From: Larimichthys crocea
Lineage: Eukaryota > Chordata > Actinopteri > Sciaenidae
Length of the DNA stretch: 64,000 bases
NCBI RefSeq assembly: GCF_000972845.2
Contig: NC_040016.1
Span: forward strand, 5,290,701-5,354,700
Direction: 5' to 3'
The translations under genes were made by a program, and so were the position numbers. The notes under the pieces were generated by a model. The model saw only the letters and a program-made list of their open reading frames with translations. It was not told where the DNA came from and searched no databases. Below, in pieces: positions 40,176 to 64,000 of the stretch (the first letter of the stretch is position 1; the number at the start of each line of letters is the position of its first letter).

Positions 40176-40600
40176 GGAAAGACAGTGGATCAGTCTGCGA
40201 GAATAAAGTCGGACAGATAAGAGTACAGTCAGATACTGTCCTGTCTCACCTGCAGGATGGGCAAGCCATAAGAAAAGGTCATTTGGACGCCCAGATGTAG
40301 TCTATGTACACTGCCCTGGAGCAGGAGGAGGGCTGAGACACTATGATGTTTGCAGTTGTGACATATTGCATGTCAACAAGACGACTGGTTTTTGTGTCCA
40401 AAGAGACATGCAGTGGAGGCGTGAGCTGAATGTCAGTGAGAAATTTCATGTGGTCTCACATGTTGAATGTTTCTCTTAATTTATAACTTAACACGTACAT
40501 GCTGCAATGAATTATATTGTAATATGATTGTTGTCATGGTTATATTATTGGAATCCAATAAAATATATGAGTCATGTGATAAATAAACACATACAAATAT
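40176..40600 (+). terminator. sla2: sla2 3' UTR and poly(A) signals
   Basis: AATAAA at 40557-40562 and at 40582-40587 lie about 0.4 kb after the TGA (40173-40175). The next gene's coding start is only about 0.2 kb further on. Confidence 0.65.
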
Positions 40601-40794
40601 AACCACCTAAACTTCAAGCGAGTCTTGCCTTTTATTTTATTGGTGTAATAATAAATGTGATCCAAACAAACAATATGAGACGCTCGGTCCTTGCAGTGCG
40701 CATCTCTGCCAGCAGATGTCGCTTAATTACCTCCAACAATTCATCAAAGCTTTGCACTTCCTGCCCGAACAGTTCAGTTCAGGAAGAAGAAATA
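40600..40794 (+). promoter_or_regulatory. trpc4ap: trpc4ap promoter/5' UTR region
   Basis: A short gap between the sla2 poly(A) signals and the trpc4ap start. The CpG content rises from about 40680 onward and stays high into intron 1 (to about 41.4 kb), as in a CpG-island promoter. An in-frame upstream ATG at 40675 has no stop before 40795. No TATA box was seen. Confidence 0.4.
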
Positions 40795-43700
40795 ATGGCG
40801 ACGCTTTTGGGGTCCGAGTCCCCTTGTACTGGAGGAAAACGAAGAAATTGCACCAGCAATATCGTCACAAAGTTCACGGCCAGTAAAATCACTGGTCAGG
40901 GTTTCAGTCGAGGGACGCAGGTAAGACAAACGATGCATGTTTCGGCAGCAGAGACATCCGAATGTTGGTCGACCGAGACCGGGGACTTGCGCTTAGAATC
41001 CAGCCTGAAAACGAAGACGCTTGTCCGGGAGACTTGACTGGAGATGCACGGTAGTCGTCCCCCCCGTCAGCTTTGGTTTTACAGCTAGCTGCAACGTTAC
41101 GTGTTATTTATAAAACGCAAAGCATACGCTTTTATGCCACTGGAGTCCTGGGTGATATTTTTTGCTCGCTGACAAGGAAAATAACGCCAGCAGCACAGAA
41201 AGTGAGAGAAGCCAGCTCCGCTCCGAGTGGCTCTTTTGTTGTTAGCTCCACGTTAGCTTAGCATTATAGGCCAGGTTCGCTATAAAACCCGTTTGAGCTG
41301 AAACCTTGCAGGACTCTTGCTGTTTTTATCGGGCACCGGGGTGTCAGCGTTACCGGAGAGAAAGTCGTTAAATGTTTTTTAAAGCGCTAAAATCTCACAA
41401 ACCAGCGGCGGGGGCAGCAGCTAATGTTAGCACACGGGCTAACGTCAGCTAGCTAAGCCAGCTGAACGGCTCAGGTGATTACGTAACGACACCCTGACGA
41501 CAATAACCATGTTTCCCATAAATGGACACGCCACAACAGCTGTGTGAACAAGTTAACCTCAGCGGGTTTATGTTTTATTCACACACAAGCGGACATTTGC
41601 ACGATAATTGTAACTTTGCGGCGCATATTTGAAACGGTCGGTTTGGATGTAACATGACGCGGGTTTACGTCAACTGTTTTGGTGGGTCCGTATGAACGTG
41701 ACACCTGTCCTGACATTTTGACACATGCAGCTCATGTACGTCTGTCTGTCTCTGCATAAAGACATTTATCACCGTGCTGTCGGTTTGGTGCCTTCCTTGC
41801 TGACTTGCAGTTTTTAAGGTAGTGAAGTGAATCCTGTCAAAGCTCAATAAATCCCTGATAACCTCGAAATGTGGCAACTTTCCTGACCGCTGCCATATTG
41901 TGAACTCTCTTGTGTTTGGTGTCTTGCAGAGGGAGCTGGTCATCATTAGTATGCAAAAAAGCTGCTGTTAAGCTTTCCCCAAGAAAACTACTTCCTCTGT
42001 CCTCTGTGTGCTCCTTGGAGAGGGATCCTTGTTTAGTGACACTGTCATCAAGTTTTAAACTCTAGAGTCGGTTGTTGGTGCTCACCGAGCTGCAGCAGTT
42101 GTCAGTATTTGCACATTTACATTTTAAAATGGATGGATTGTCTTTATTTTTGTTTGTTTGTTTGTTATTGGGGCCAATTTCTTCTGATACCATTTGTCAT
42201 TATCTTGACACCTGTGTGAGCTTTTTGTTTGATCATGCTGATGCTTCCAGGACTTTCAAAGACATTTTAGAGACAGTTGGTGTGAGTTGGGTGTCGGATG
42301 CACAGTGTTGTCACACTGGTCACCTGTATAGAGAAAATAATGTCAAGGTTATCTGAGTCAAGAGTTCTCGGCTTTTTTTAATGTTTTGTTTGTACACAGA
42401 GCAAAGAAACATGGGAAATGATGTCATTTCCCACGTTACATCAAAAGTCCCACTGTTGTCAAAACCGTCTGTTTTTAAACAGTTTCAACTTTCTGCTGCA
42501 CATTATGTCCTTTCTGCACAAAACATTCACATCCATGCACTATGAGCCAGGTCAGGATTTTGTTGCCCCACAGTGTGAGTGACAAAATCAAACTCAGCTG
42601 TAGTTGCTTTCAGTTTTTGTTCTTTGCTGCTGCAGTCTGCTTTATGTCCTGAGGTGTGGCTCAGCTCTAATCTCATTTAAAGACTCTCTGCGGCTTTTTG
42701 TTTGTGTTCAGAATGTGAAGGAAGATTAGCTGCGAATGTTATCAAATGCAAAATGTGTTTAATTATTTAGATTTGATCAGCCATTTTATAGACTGCATAA
42801 TATTCATCTTTTTTACCTTGAATCACGCTGATATTCTCCGTATGAAACTTTTTTAACACCAAAAGTTTAAACGAGGTTGCAGCCCTGACTTCCAGTACAA
42901 TAAGCAAAAATAGACCTTTTAAAACTACTTGAAGCACTGATGCAACTAACCATACGTTCCTGCCGTGTGTGTTGCACTTTCTAAAGTTGCCTGTGTTTAT
43001 GCGTTGTAGCTCCCAGGAGGCCTGCTCCAGGAGAGAGATAAAAGGGCCAAGTGGCATGGCATCCCTACACTGCTGCAGAAGCTCTATGAGAGCAGCCATC
43101 CTAACAGTGACCTCTCCCATGCCCATAGCTTTCTTAAGGTAACCACACAGCACGAAGTCCTTCCATCAGTCAGTCTGTGGAACGACTGCTTTTAGCAGCT
43201 TGTTGCTGAATGTTTCACTGTGGAGTAAATTACATGTGGACAATGGGTTTTTTTGTCAGGTATTATCATCCCAGCTCTCCATGGAGGCCATGTCTTTTGT
43301 CACAGAGGACAGGAAGACCGCTCAGGAATCCACCTTTCCCAACACGTACACCTTTGACCTCTTTGGTGGAGTCGATGTAAGTCTGACATTCCAAGTGCTT
43401 GATGCTCTTTAATTATTAAACGTGGAGACGTTAGCTCCCCGTGAACCATTTGGCACAACTTGTACTGTCTTGGCTCACAGCACTGAATGCTTATTTTCCT
43501 GTTTTCCCTGAAGCTGCTTGTGGAAATCTTGATGAGGCCCACGTTAACTATGCAGAAGAAAAAACCTAAAAGTAAGTAAAGCTGTGAATATGCTGCCTGT
43601 TTTTACAAGATAATAGATTTTAATTTTGTGATACTTTCTGGCATTCAGACTGACAACTGTGTTTCTATTACAACAGTGAATGATGACTTGGTCAAGGACT

Positions 43701-46700
43701 GCCTTAGTGTTCTCTACAACTGTTGTATATGTGTGAGTATCCTGTTACATTTTGTCAGTACCAGAGAAATGTCAGAGGTGCATCGTACCTTGCTTCGGCT
43801 TAGCACATGTACATGAAGTGTTTTCCATGTTGTTGGTTTGTGCTGCACTGTGTTTTAGGTGATGGTTTAATTAACGTGCACGTGTTCTTACAAAATCTAG
43901 ACGGAGGGGGTCACAAAGAGCCTGGCAGCGAGGGATGACTTTGTTCTGTTTCTCTTCACCCTGATGACAAACAAGAAGACCTTCCTACAGACCGCTACAC
44001 TTATTGAAGATATTCTTGGAGTCAAAAAGGTCAGAGTTGTCCTTGTATTAAATCTTCAGCATAAGCATATAAACACTTTTTATGGCCTTGTTGACTCCAC
44101 AGTTGAAAGGCCTCTAGTCACTTTGTGGTGACACAATTGGCAAGCCGTGATCTTAAATACCTTGAATATCAGTTTAAGTCATCATTAATTTTTCTGTGGA
44201 AATAACAGCCTCTGTTAATCTGTGCTCTGCTGATACATTTGTTTTGTTATCAGCTAGCTCTGTTGTCCATGTACAGACACCTCAGATGCCAGAATGATTG
44301 TTCCTGGCAGAGTTGCTAACGCCCTAATGTCACACCGTGCTTTAATTTTAGCATCATGCGCTCTGCTTGAATCTCTCTTGATATTCTTTGTTTTAAAATG
44401 CATGTCACTATCTATGCCGAGCATGTAGAAACATGACAAGCGATGAGTACTGTGTAGTCTGGTGTCTTGTTAATTTGCATGAACCTTGATGTCTCACTTG
44501 TGATTCATCATATCTTTTAAAATACTTTGTAGACACTTGTAGCTTGTGCATCTCCTCAAAAATTACTTGTACACAACAAAACGTCTTTGCAAAAAATAGA
44601 CATTGTTCCAGCACTACAGTGTCTTTATTTAGTAGTCCCAGAGAAGATAATGTGTGCTTAGGCATATCTAGGCATGTCTAAGGAAGTTATCTGTAGAAAA
44701 TGATTTTACTTCACATAACCTGTCCTGAGCGTTTCAGATAAAAATAGATCAAAACATCTTCAGTAGTTCAGATGAATCATTGCAACAATCATGGGGTGGG
44801 GAACATATTCAGAACATAACTGACTCTTTATCTGTTAAGCTGCTTGTTTGATGCTGGGTTCCTAAATGAATGAAGTAAATTGTGTTTTTATTTTTTTTAG
44901 CTTTTCTCCATGTACTGAACGATAGCAAATTCAGTCAGGGTCAATCTTCGAGCATGTTATGTGTTCAGATGTCACATGTCAATGTAATTCTGTCTGACGG
45001 TTCATATATTTGCATCTTTCAGGAGATGATTCAGTTAGAGGGCATCCCCAACCTGTCAGGCCTGGTCCAAAGCTTTGACCAACAACAGCTAGCCAACTTC
45101 TGCCGCATCCTGTCTGTCACCATCTCAGAACCAGATGTTGGAAATGATGATAAGCACACCCTGTTGGCCAAAAATGCACAGCAGAAACGCAATGCTAGCC
45201 CCTCACGGGCAGAGGTCAACCAGGGTACGTTGACTACATAATATATTTTGTGCCATTCTAAAATAATTGATCAGTAAATGAACTATTACTATTTTTCTCC
45301 AACAGTGACCCTGCTGAACATCCCTGGCTTCATTGAGCGGTTGTGTAAGCTGGCCACTAGGAAGGTGTCTGAGGCCACGGGAGCTAACTTCCTGCAGGAG
45401 CTGGAGGACTGGTACACCTGGCTGGACAATGCTCTCGTGCTGGATGCCCTCATGCAGATGGCCACTGAGGAGGCTGAGCAAAGCAGCACAGGTGAGACAA
45501 CAGCCCACTTCTGCTGCCAAATCATCACACTACTTAAATCCTATCAGTTTTGACTGAGATTGTTTTGTTTTTTCCCTCTTCACCTTCAGAATCATCAGAT
45601 GAGAGTTCACTTGCCACCAGCCCTCTGAGACATCGACTGCCTCAGTCTATGAAGATCGTCCATGAGATCATGTATAAAGTTGAAGTGCTCTATGTGCTGT
45701 GTGTCCTTCTTATGGGCCGACAGAGGAACCAGGTACCTAACAGAACACGTCTTCCCTGCTTGAGTTTTCAGCTGCGCTAAGCTGTGTGTTTCACTGACAC
45801 CTGTATTGTGCCCTCACACAGGTGCACAAGATGCTGGCTGAGTTCCGGCTCATCCCGGGGCTCAACAACCTGTTTGACAAGCTGATCTGGAGAAAATACA
45901 CGGCTTCAAATCATGTGGTGCATGGCCAGAATGAGAATTGCGACTGTAGTCCAGTATGAACTTTTAACTCGACTCTCTCCCGGACTGTTGAGTGAAACAT
46001 TTTAAAGTTAGACATAACCACTGACACTCTTTATTCTCTTTGTGCAGGAAATATCCTTTAAAATCCAATTTCTGCGGCTACTTCAGAGTTTCAGCGATCA
46101 TCACGAGTAAGTGATCCATAATTAAATTCTCTTGGGTCTGACTTCTCCTTTTTAAAGTTTGCTTGTGGTTTGAAACGTTTGCCTTGTCTTTCAGGAACAA
46201 ATACCTCCTGCTGAATAGCCAGGAGCTGAATGAACTGAGTGCCATATCCATGAAGGCTAACATCCCCGAGGTGGAAGCTTTGGTCAACACAGATAGAAGC
46301 CTAGTGTGTGATGGGAAGAAGGGTCTCCTTACACGCATCCTCACTGTCATGAAGAGGGAGCCTCCAGACTCGTCGTTCAGGTCAGCGACTTCAACAACAG
46401 CAGCTTATCTTGAAAGAGAAGGGTTTTTTTGTTTGTTTTTTAACTCTGCTGAGCCTTTTTCTCTCTGTATGTAGATTCTGGCAGGCAAGGGCAGTGGAAA
46501 GTTTTCTCAGAGGAGCCACCTCCTATGCAGACCAAATGTTCCTCCTGAAGAGGGGACTACTAGAGGTAAAACTCCAACCACAGCTTGTTTTTCTCATCAT
46601 CCATGAAAGATATTGCACTTTTATGTTTGTTTGTTAAATGAATAGCTGCTCAGTTTCTGCTTTTCATCCCTCGACAGCACATCCTGTTCTGCATCATAGA

Positions 46701-48605
46701 CAGCGGCTGTACATCTCGCGATGTCCTACAGAGCTACTTTGATCTGCTTGGAGAGCTCATGAAGTTCAACATCGATGCCTTCAAAAGATTCAACAAATAT
46801 GTTAACACTCCAGAGAAGGTACAGTTGTATACTGTTTCTTTTGTATGATTTACAAAAAAAATGGTTAATTAGTTTCTCAGCTTGTTTGGTGGATGAACGC
46901 GTGTCTAAGAGTATACTTGAATTCTCTCCTGTAGTTTCAGACCTTCCTGACGCAGATCAACAGTTCTCTTGTGGACTCTAACATGTTGGTGCGCTGCATC
47001 GTCCTTTCATTGGACCGCTTTGAGAGCCAGACTGAAGACGTCAAAGGTAATCCAGAAAAGAGAAGTTAGTGAAATCATGTCTGGGCCAGAGAACTTGTCA
47101 GAAATCAACAGCAAAAGCAAAAAGTACTACGTGTTAAATAAAGTTCACACTCAAAACCCCTGTTTCAAGATCACAAATAAAAGGAACATTTTTTCCCTCA
47201 TGAAACATACATTTTGTTGTGTATTTATTTCCAGTGGTCGAGGTACTTTCTGAGTGCTGCCTGTTGTCTTACATGGCCAGAGTTGAGAACAGGCTGTCCT
47301 TCCTCTTTCGACTGATCAACATCATCAACGTACAGACGCTCACACAGGTCTTGTTTCATTTTCACGTCACATGTATTCAGGGAAACTCCGTTACTCACAA
47401 GCATTGACTATTTTGTATCACTATAGACACTCCTTACTAATTGTTGTTCAAATCTTGTTCTTTGTGCATCCATCTCCTTTCTCCTGCAGGAGAACGTGAG
47501 CTGTTTAAACACCAGTTTGGTGATCTTGATGCTGGCCAGAAGAAAGGCTAAACTGCCCTTCTACCTCAACGCCCTGCGGGAGAAGGAGTATGCAGAGAAG
47601 TACCCGGGCTGCCTGCTCAACAACTTTCACAACCTACTACGCTTCTGGCAGCGCCACTACCTCAACAAGGACAAAGACAGCACCTGTCTGGAGAATGTGA
47701 GTAGCTCCTTCCTGCACACAGTTGAAGCAATGTTAAATACCCCAATTTCACCAAAGTCTAAAACGGCTGCATTGCAGCGAATCAGCAGCCCGATGTGTGA
47801 ATCTCCTCTCGGCGTGTACAGTTTGGATTCAGTCACTTCGCTGTCAGCCTTTCAAAACATTCTGAAAGGGAGATCACATCATACATGCTATGAAAACAAG
47901 GACATACAAGTGCTTTGAGTGCTGCTCCACAGTGACACGTGATGTGAGGTGACTTCACTTCAATAACTTTCACTTCTTAAACTTTCTCGATCTTTTGGTT
48001 TTACTTCACGCTCATGATGTATACTGGGCCACTTAGCAGCTGAAGAGCCAGATATTTTGGTTGGGTGGGACTTAAACATTCACCAGATATGCAGCTTTAA
48101 ATAATGTTGATGATGTTCTGCAACTGCTGAATGCTTAAATGGGCCATAACAACTTTAAAAGGTGATGTCAGTGTTATGTGTTTGCTTGTTCTGCTGCCCC
48201 CAAGTGGTCAAAAATAGCAATCATTGCTGCTTTACCATTAACGATGGTTTATGTTTTTCACATGTACACCACCATAACATTAGAAAAAAACATTCATTCT
48301 ATTATTGAATGCTGAAATTATCATCTTAATATACATATATGTAAATCCAAGATTACACTGGCTGATTTCTTTGCTGAGCTTAAAGCTAATAGCAGTTAGT
48401 AACCATTACCACATACTGCTGTACTAATTTCGATTTAGCTCTAAATTCTTTTGCTTTCCCTCCTCAGAGCTCCTGTATCCCTTTCAGCTACTGGAAGGAG
48501 ACGGTGTCAGTGCTGCTGGGCTCAGACAGGACTTCTCTGTGTGCCATAGCGAGCTACATTGATGAGCCCTTCATGGATCTGGACAGAGACCTGCTGGAAG
48601 ATTGA
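40795..48605 (+). CDS. trpc4ap: TRPC4AP (TRUSS), TRPC4-associated protein / CUL4-DDB1 substrate adaptor
   Basis: Exons: 40795-40920, 43010-43138, 43260-43376, 43514-43571, 43677-43732, 43901-44029, 45023-45224, 45306-45491, 45590-45732, 45822-45953, 46048-46106, 46195-46380, 46475-46565, 46678-46818, 46935-47046, 47235-47347, 47490-47696, 48468-48605. This gives 774 residues (human about 797), and all phases close. Diagnostic stretches are TYTFDLFGGVDLLVEILMRP, FDQQQLANFCRIL, DDKHTLLAKNAQQK, EIMYKVEVLYVLCVLLMGRQ, LIPGLNNLFDKLIWRK, FWQARAVESFLRG and LLNNFHNLLRFWQ. The protein is helical, armadillo-like and cytosolic, with no signal peptide or membrane segment. Known roles: TNF-R1/TRPC4 scaffold, and DDB1-CUL4 receptor for MYC and C-degron substrates. 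Start chosen at ATG 40795 (A at -3, G at +4) because human also begins with Met-Ala. Intron 1 (40921-43009) has nothing recognisable. The intron after exon 17 reads open for about 74 codons, but the donor AAT|gtgagt is strong. Confidence 0.95.
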
Positions 48606-49670
48606 CCTTCAGTGTGTGCACTCAGTGTGCTGGGTGGGTGGGACAGGGCAGAGGGGCACAGGGAGCATGGACACCTAAAGCGGGTGATGACTCCCCTGAC
48701 CTGAGCCGTCCAGGTGCTTTGTGACTGCGTTCTGGATGTAAAGACTCACCTGTTTGCTGTCAGTACCTTCGCATGGAGGCTGTCTCACAGACGTGAGGGA
48801 CGTAAATTTGCGTGGCTGTCATCTTCTCAAGTTACCGTCCTCTTCTTTAAAGGAAGAGGGGGATAACCTGTGCGCCCACCCCAGATCGTCCACATCTTTT
48901 AACAGACAATTGAGGGACCTTGAGAAATGACACCTGCATTGGTTGTTTGCTTTAGGTGCAATTCAAATAGAGCCTTTTATATAACCTATACAAAATTCTA
49001 TGACAAAAAAAATACGTATGATTCAACAAATTGTTAGAAAAAAAGGAAAAAAAAGATTTTCACGTGGACTTGGTTGGCCACAGACTACATCGTAACCCAG
49101 CACCCAGGATGTGCAGTGGTGCATTACAAGGCTGCCAGGAGTCCCCGGCCTCACTCTCCCACTACCTACACGCTCTGACTTCATGCCACTCCGCAAACCT
49201 GACCTGTGTGTGGGGGCCTGGTGACATTGGAGTTTTTGCAGGGGTCTCTCAATGAACAGCATTTTCATTTAACCTGTCTGTGGGTCTATTTTATTAGGTG
49301 GCTATCGTCGATCGGTGCTTTCTGGCTCTACTCAGCACATTTAGGTAGCTTGTGAGCCGGCTGACATGTTTCAACATGGCGCTCCTCTCACATAAAACCA
49401 TCCACTCTGTTGTGGCTTCAGAAGCTTCACCCAGGGACTTGTTTCTTTACCAGGTTATTTTTTGTTGATTTACTTTTGTCTTTGTTGAAAACAATGGCTT
49501 TTAGCTCTGGATAAACTGTAGAATAAAACATTGCACAGAAGAAATTGTTTTTGTTTATTATATTTTAACACATTTGTTGATTAAAAACTTTGATTTTGTA
49601 ACTGAATTTGTATCCATGTTGTGAGAGATGCTTTTGGACAAGAATAAACTATGCAGGCGCTAGTGTTAAG
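48606..49670 (+). terminator. trpc4ap: trpc4ap 3' UTR and poly(A) signals
   Basis: Non-coding sequence follows the TGA at 48603-48605. AATAAA at 49522-49527 and 49643-49648 are the likely polyadenylation signals, giving a 3' UTR of about 0.9-1.05 kb. Confidence 0.6.
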
Positions 49671-51410
49671 ATACCACTTTCATTGTTCCAGTCCACGCAA
49701 CGTTTATGTGAACTAGCCTTCTGCCAAGCATCATCAGCACTGGACTGAAGGTTCACCACTTTCTCTGGTTTCTGGGATTTCTTAAAATCTTTGACTACAA
49801 GCTGAGAATGACAATCTTTCTATGTGATGGCTCTCTTTGCATGGCACCACTTGATCTTTAGTTTGGATAAAGATGAAGCAGAAGGCACGGCTGTGTTGAT
49901 GATGCGTCCATGGTTTGAATGTGCAGCAGTTTTGTGGAAATGGAAGATGCAAAGCTGAACAGATCTTTGGTGTCTCAAATTTCAAACAGACCCAACCTGA
50001 GATAAGTACAACAGGATGAGCTACCTCATATTTTATCCTGACGCCGTACAGATCAAACCACTTCTAATGACAAGTGTACAGTTTTACTCCCAGCATGTCA
50101 CGAGTCATAATACATGTTCATGTGAATGTATAAGGGCATTTCTACACTTGGCCCCTGATGCCATGAGTTAGTAGTGCTATGCCGCCTTGGGATGCAAACA
50201 CAAATGTCCTTTACACTTTGAAAGCCTTTGATTTGCTTAAAAGCTAATTAACCAGAAATGTTTCCTCTTTTTCTCCCCTAGCTTTCATTCAGCATGTCTT
50301 AAATCTCTCGATGGGTGTGCACATACTTAGTTCATCTTTTGTGCTTTGCAGTGAAGTTAATGCAACAACACTTGAACTAGTGCTTCTCTCTTACAGATTC
50401 TCACTTTCTCTGAAATAACGATTTATTGGTAACATGATGTGATCTGACGCATCAACAGTGGTGTTACATTTTTAGCACTGATCGTGTTGTCATCATTGAT
50501 CCAGATCTCTCTTCTCACCATTGAAGTAAATGAGGTTGTTGGTATGAAAACGTGAATGTTGTGAGTGCTCTTCTTGAGCAACTATATAAACAATCACTGA
50601 ACCTTGACTTCTGTAGCTTTTGTGATCTGATTTTTCAGAGCGTGATCCTTCTGTACGATGCACAAGAGAATTGGTTCTCAACAGTTATGCTGTATGTGGT
50701 GTGATGCTCCTAGTAAGCCTTAGATTTCATTCAATAGTTTGTATAGACAATGGTGAAATGTTTTCCCCTTGGCCAAGAACATGCTGCATAGTGTTAAATA
50801 CAACACTTCTATGGTTTTTATTTTAGACCCCTGATATTTTGATTTGATTAAGTGGAGATTTGTGTAATGTTTGGCATGTTTTGCAACCAGTCCTACATTC
50901 ACTTTCAACACTCAGACCATGTGGTGCTTCTTTTTTCTATCAGATATGATTGTGTTTAACCTCGCCATGATGGACAGCATCTATAGTGCTTGTTGAAAAG
51001 AGTGACCTTTACAAGATGGATTACAGTGGATTATATTCATGGTGTAAAATCTAAATCATTCATTCATTTTAGATGGCAACCCATGTTTGTTTTTTTTTAT
51101 TTGCTCTGGTGTTGAATAATGCATACAATCTCTCATGGTTGTGTTTAAAAATTCACTCCAGTCTTAATCTCTTTCTAACTCTGTTTCACCATCAAACTAT
51201 CAAAGATTCATGTTTCAATTTCACGTCTAATATGATTCTGTAACCAACTTTCACCCCCATGTTCCTCCTCTATTGCTGATATTGAACTTCATTTTCCTTA
51301 TTTAACAGCTTTTTGTCAAATTAATAATATAATAAATTCTTCTTTAGACCTTCCTTGTGGGATTTCTATCTTTATCACATATTTACACTGGGAGGGGAAA
51401 AAAGACAGTC
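49671..51410. other. trpc4ap-myh7b convergent intergenic region
   Basis: AT-rich spacer of about 1.7 kb between two genes that converge. Only short, unsupported ORFs are present. No RNA gene or repeat was recognised. Confidence 0.55.
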
Positions 51411-51419
51411 ATATTTAAA

Positions 51420-51519
51420 GGTTTAAAAGTTTTTATTTAGAAGTGTCCTCACAGTCGAACACAGCTGTTGCAGCTGGCCGGCTGTGATATGTTTGGCCGC
51501 AGCGTTCAGCCTCAACACA
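51420..51519 (-). terminator. myh7b: myh7b 3' UTR and poly(A) signal
   Basis: On the minus strand AATAAA (plus-strand TTTATT, 51432-51437) lies about 80 nt downstream of the stop codon at 51520-51522. The 3' UTR is thus very short, about 0.1 kb. Confidence 0.7.

Positions 51520-64000
<12,481 letters not shown>

Noticed and set aside
47697..47918. Extension of trpc4ap exon 17 by about 74 in-frame codons
   Set aside because: A strong donor (AAT|gtgagt) ends the exon, and the conserved SSCIPFSYWKETV continuation is found in the exon at 48468. The extension is intron read-through.

Overview
This is a window of vertebrate nuclear DNA, almost certainly from a ray-finned (percomorph-like) fish. It shows GT-AG introns, short exons, AATAAA signals, long dinucleotide microsatellites, and protein-coding exons that read as fish orthologues of genes on human chromosome 20q11. 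No bacterial, viral or CRISPR-like content was seen. Five protein-coding genes and one microRNA are supported. Reading frames were rebuilt by joining exons at splice sites and checking phases. The complete gene models (ndrg3, sla2, trpc4ap) and the in-window part of myh7b all close without frameshifts.

Layout. (1) 1-3.5 kb, + strand: the 3' end of a gene best read as soga1 (mtcl2), four exons and a long 3' UTR. (2) 4.3-35.7 kb, + strand: ndrg3, with a non-coding first exon, two very long 5' introns, a second candidate first exon at 24.3 kb and an alternative 39-nt exon near the 3' end. Most of the 4.5-28 kb stretch is intron with microsatellites, transposon remnants and no other credible gene. 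(3) 37.3-40.6 kb, + strand: compact sla2, a Src-like SH3-SH2 adaptor. (4) 40.7-49.7 kb, + strand: trpc4ap (TRUSS), 18 coding exons, starting about 0.2 kb after the sla2 polyadenylation signals. (5) 51.4 kb to the right edge, - strand: myh7b, a slow/cardiac-type myosin heavy chain. It runs tail-to-tail with trpc4ap, and its N-terminal exons lie beyond the window. An intron in its motor domain carries the muscle microRNA miR-499.

The genes are not one pathway. SLA2 dampens antigen-receptor signalling, TRPC4AP is a CUL4-DDB1 substrate adaptor and TNF-receptor/TRPC scaffold, NDRG3 is a non-catalytic alpha/beta-hydrolase-fold protein tied to lactate/hypoxia signalling, and SOGA1/MTCL2 is a coiled-coil microtubule/Golgi protein. 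The real functional coupling is myh7b with its intronic miR-499, which share a muscle transcript. A compact cluster of four E-boxes beside MEF2-like and CArG-like sites in another myh7b intron is a candidate muscle enhancer.

I found no wholly new system. The most useful observations are the miR-499 hairpin, the E-box cluster, the alternative ndrg3 first exon and the alternative 39-nt ndrg3 exon.
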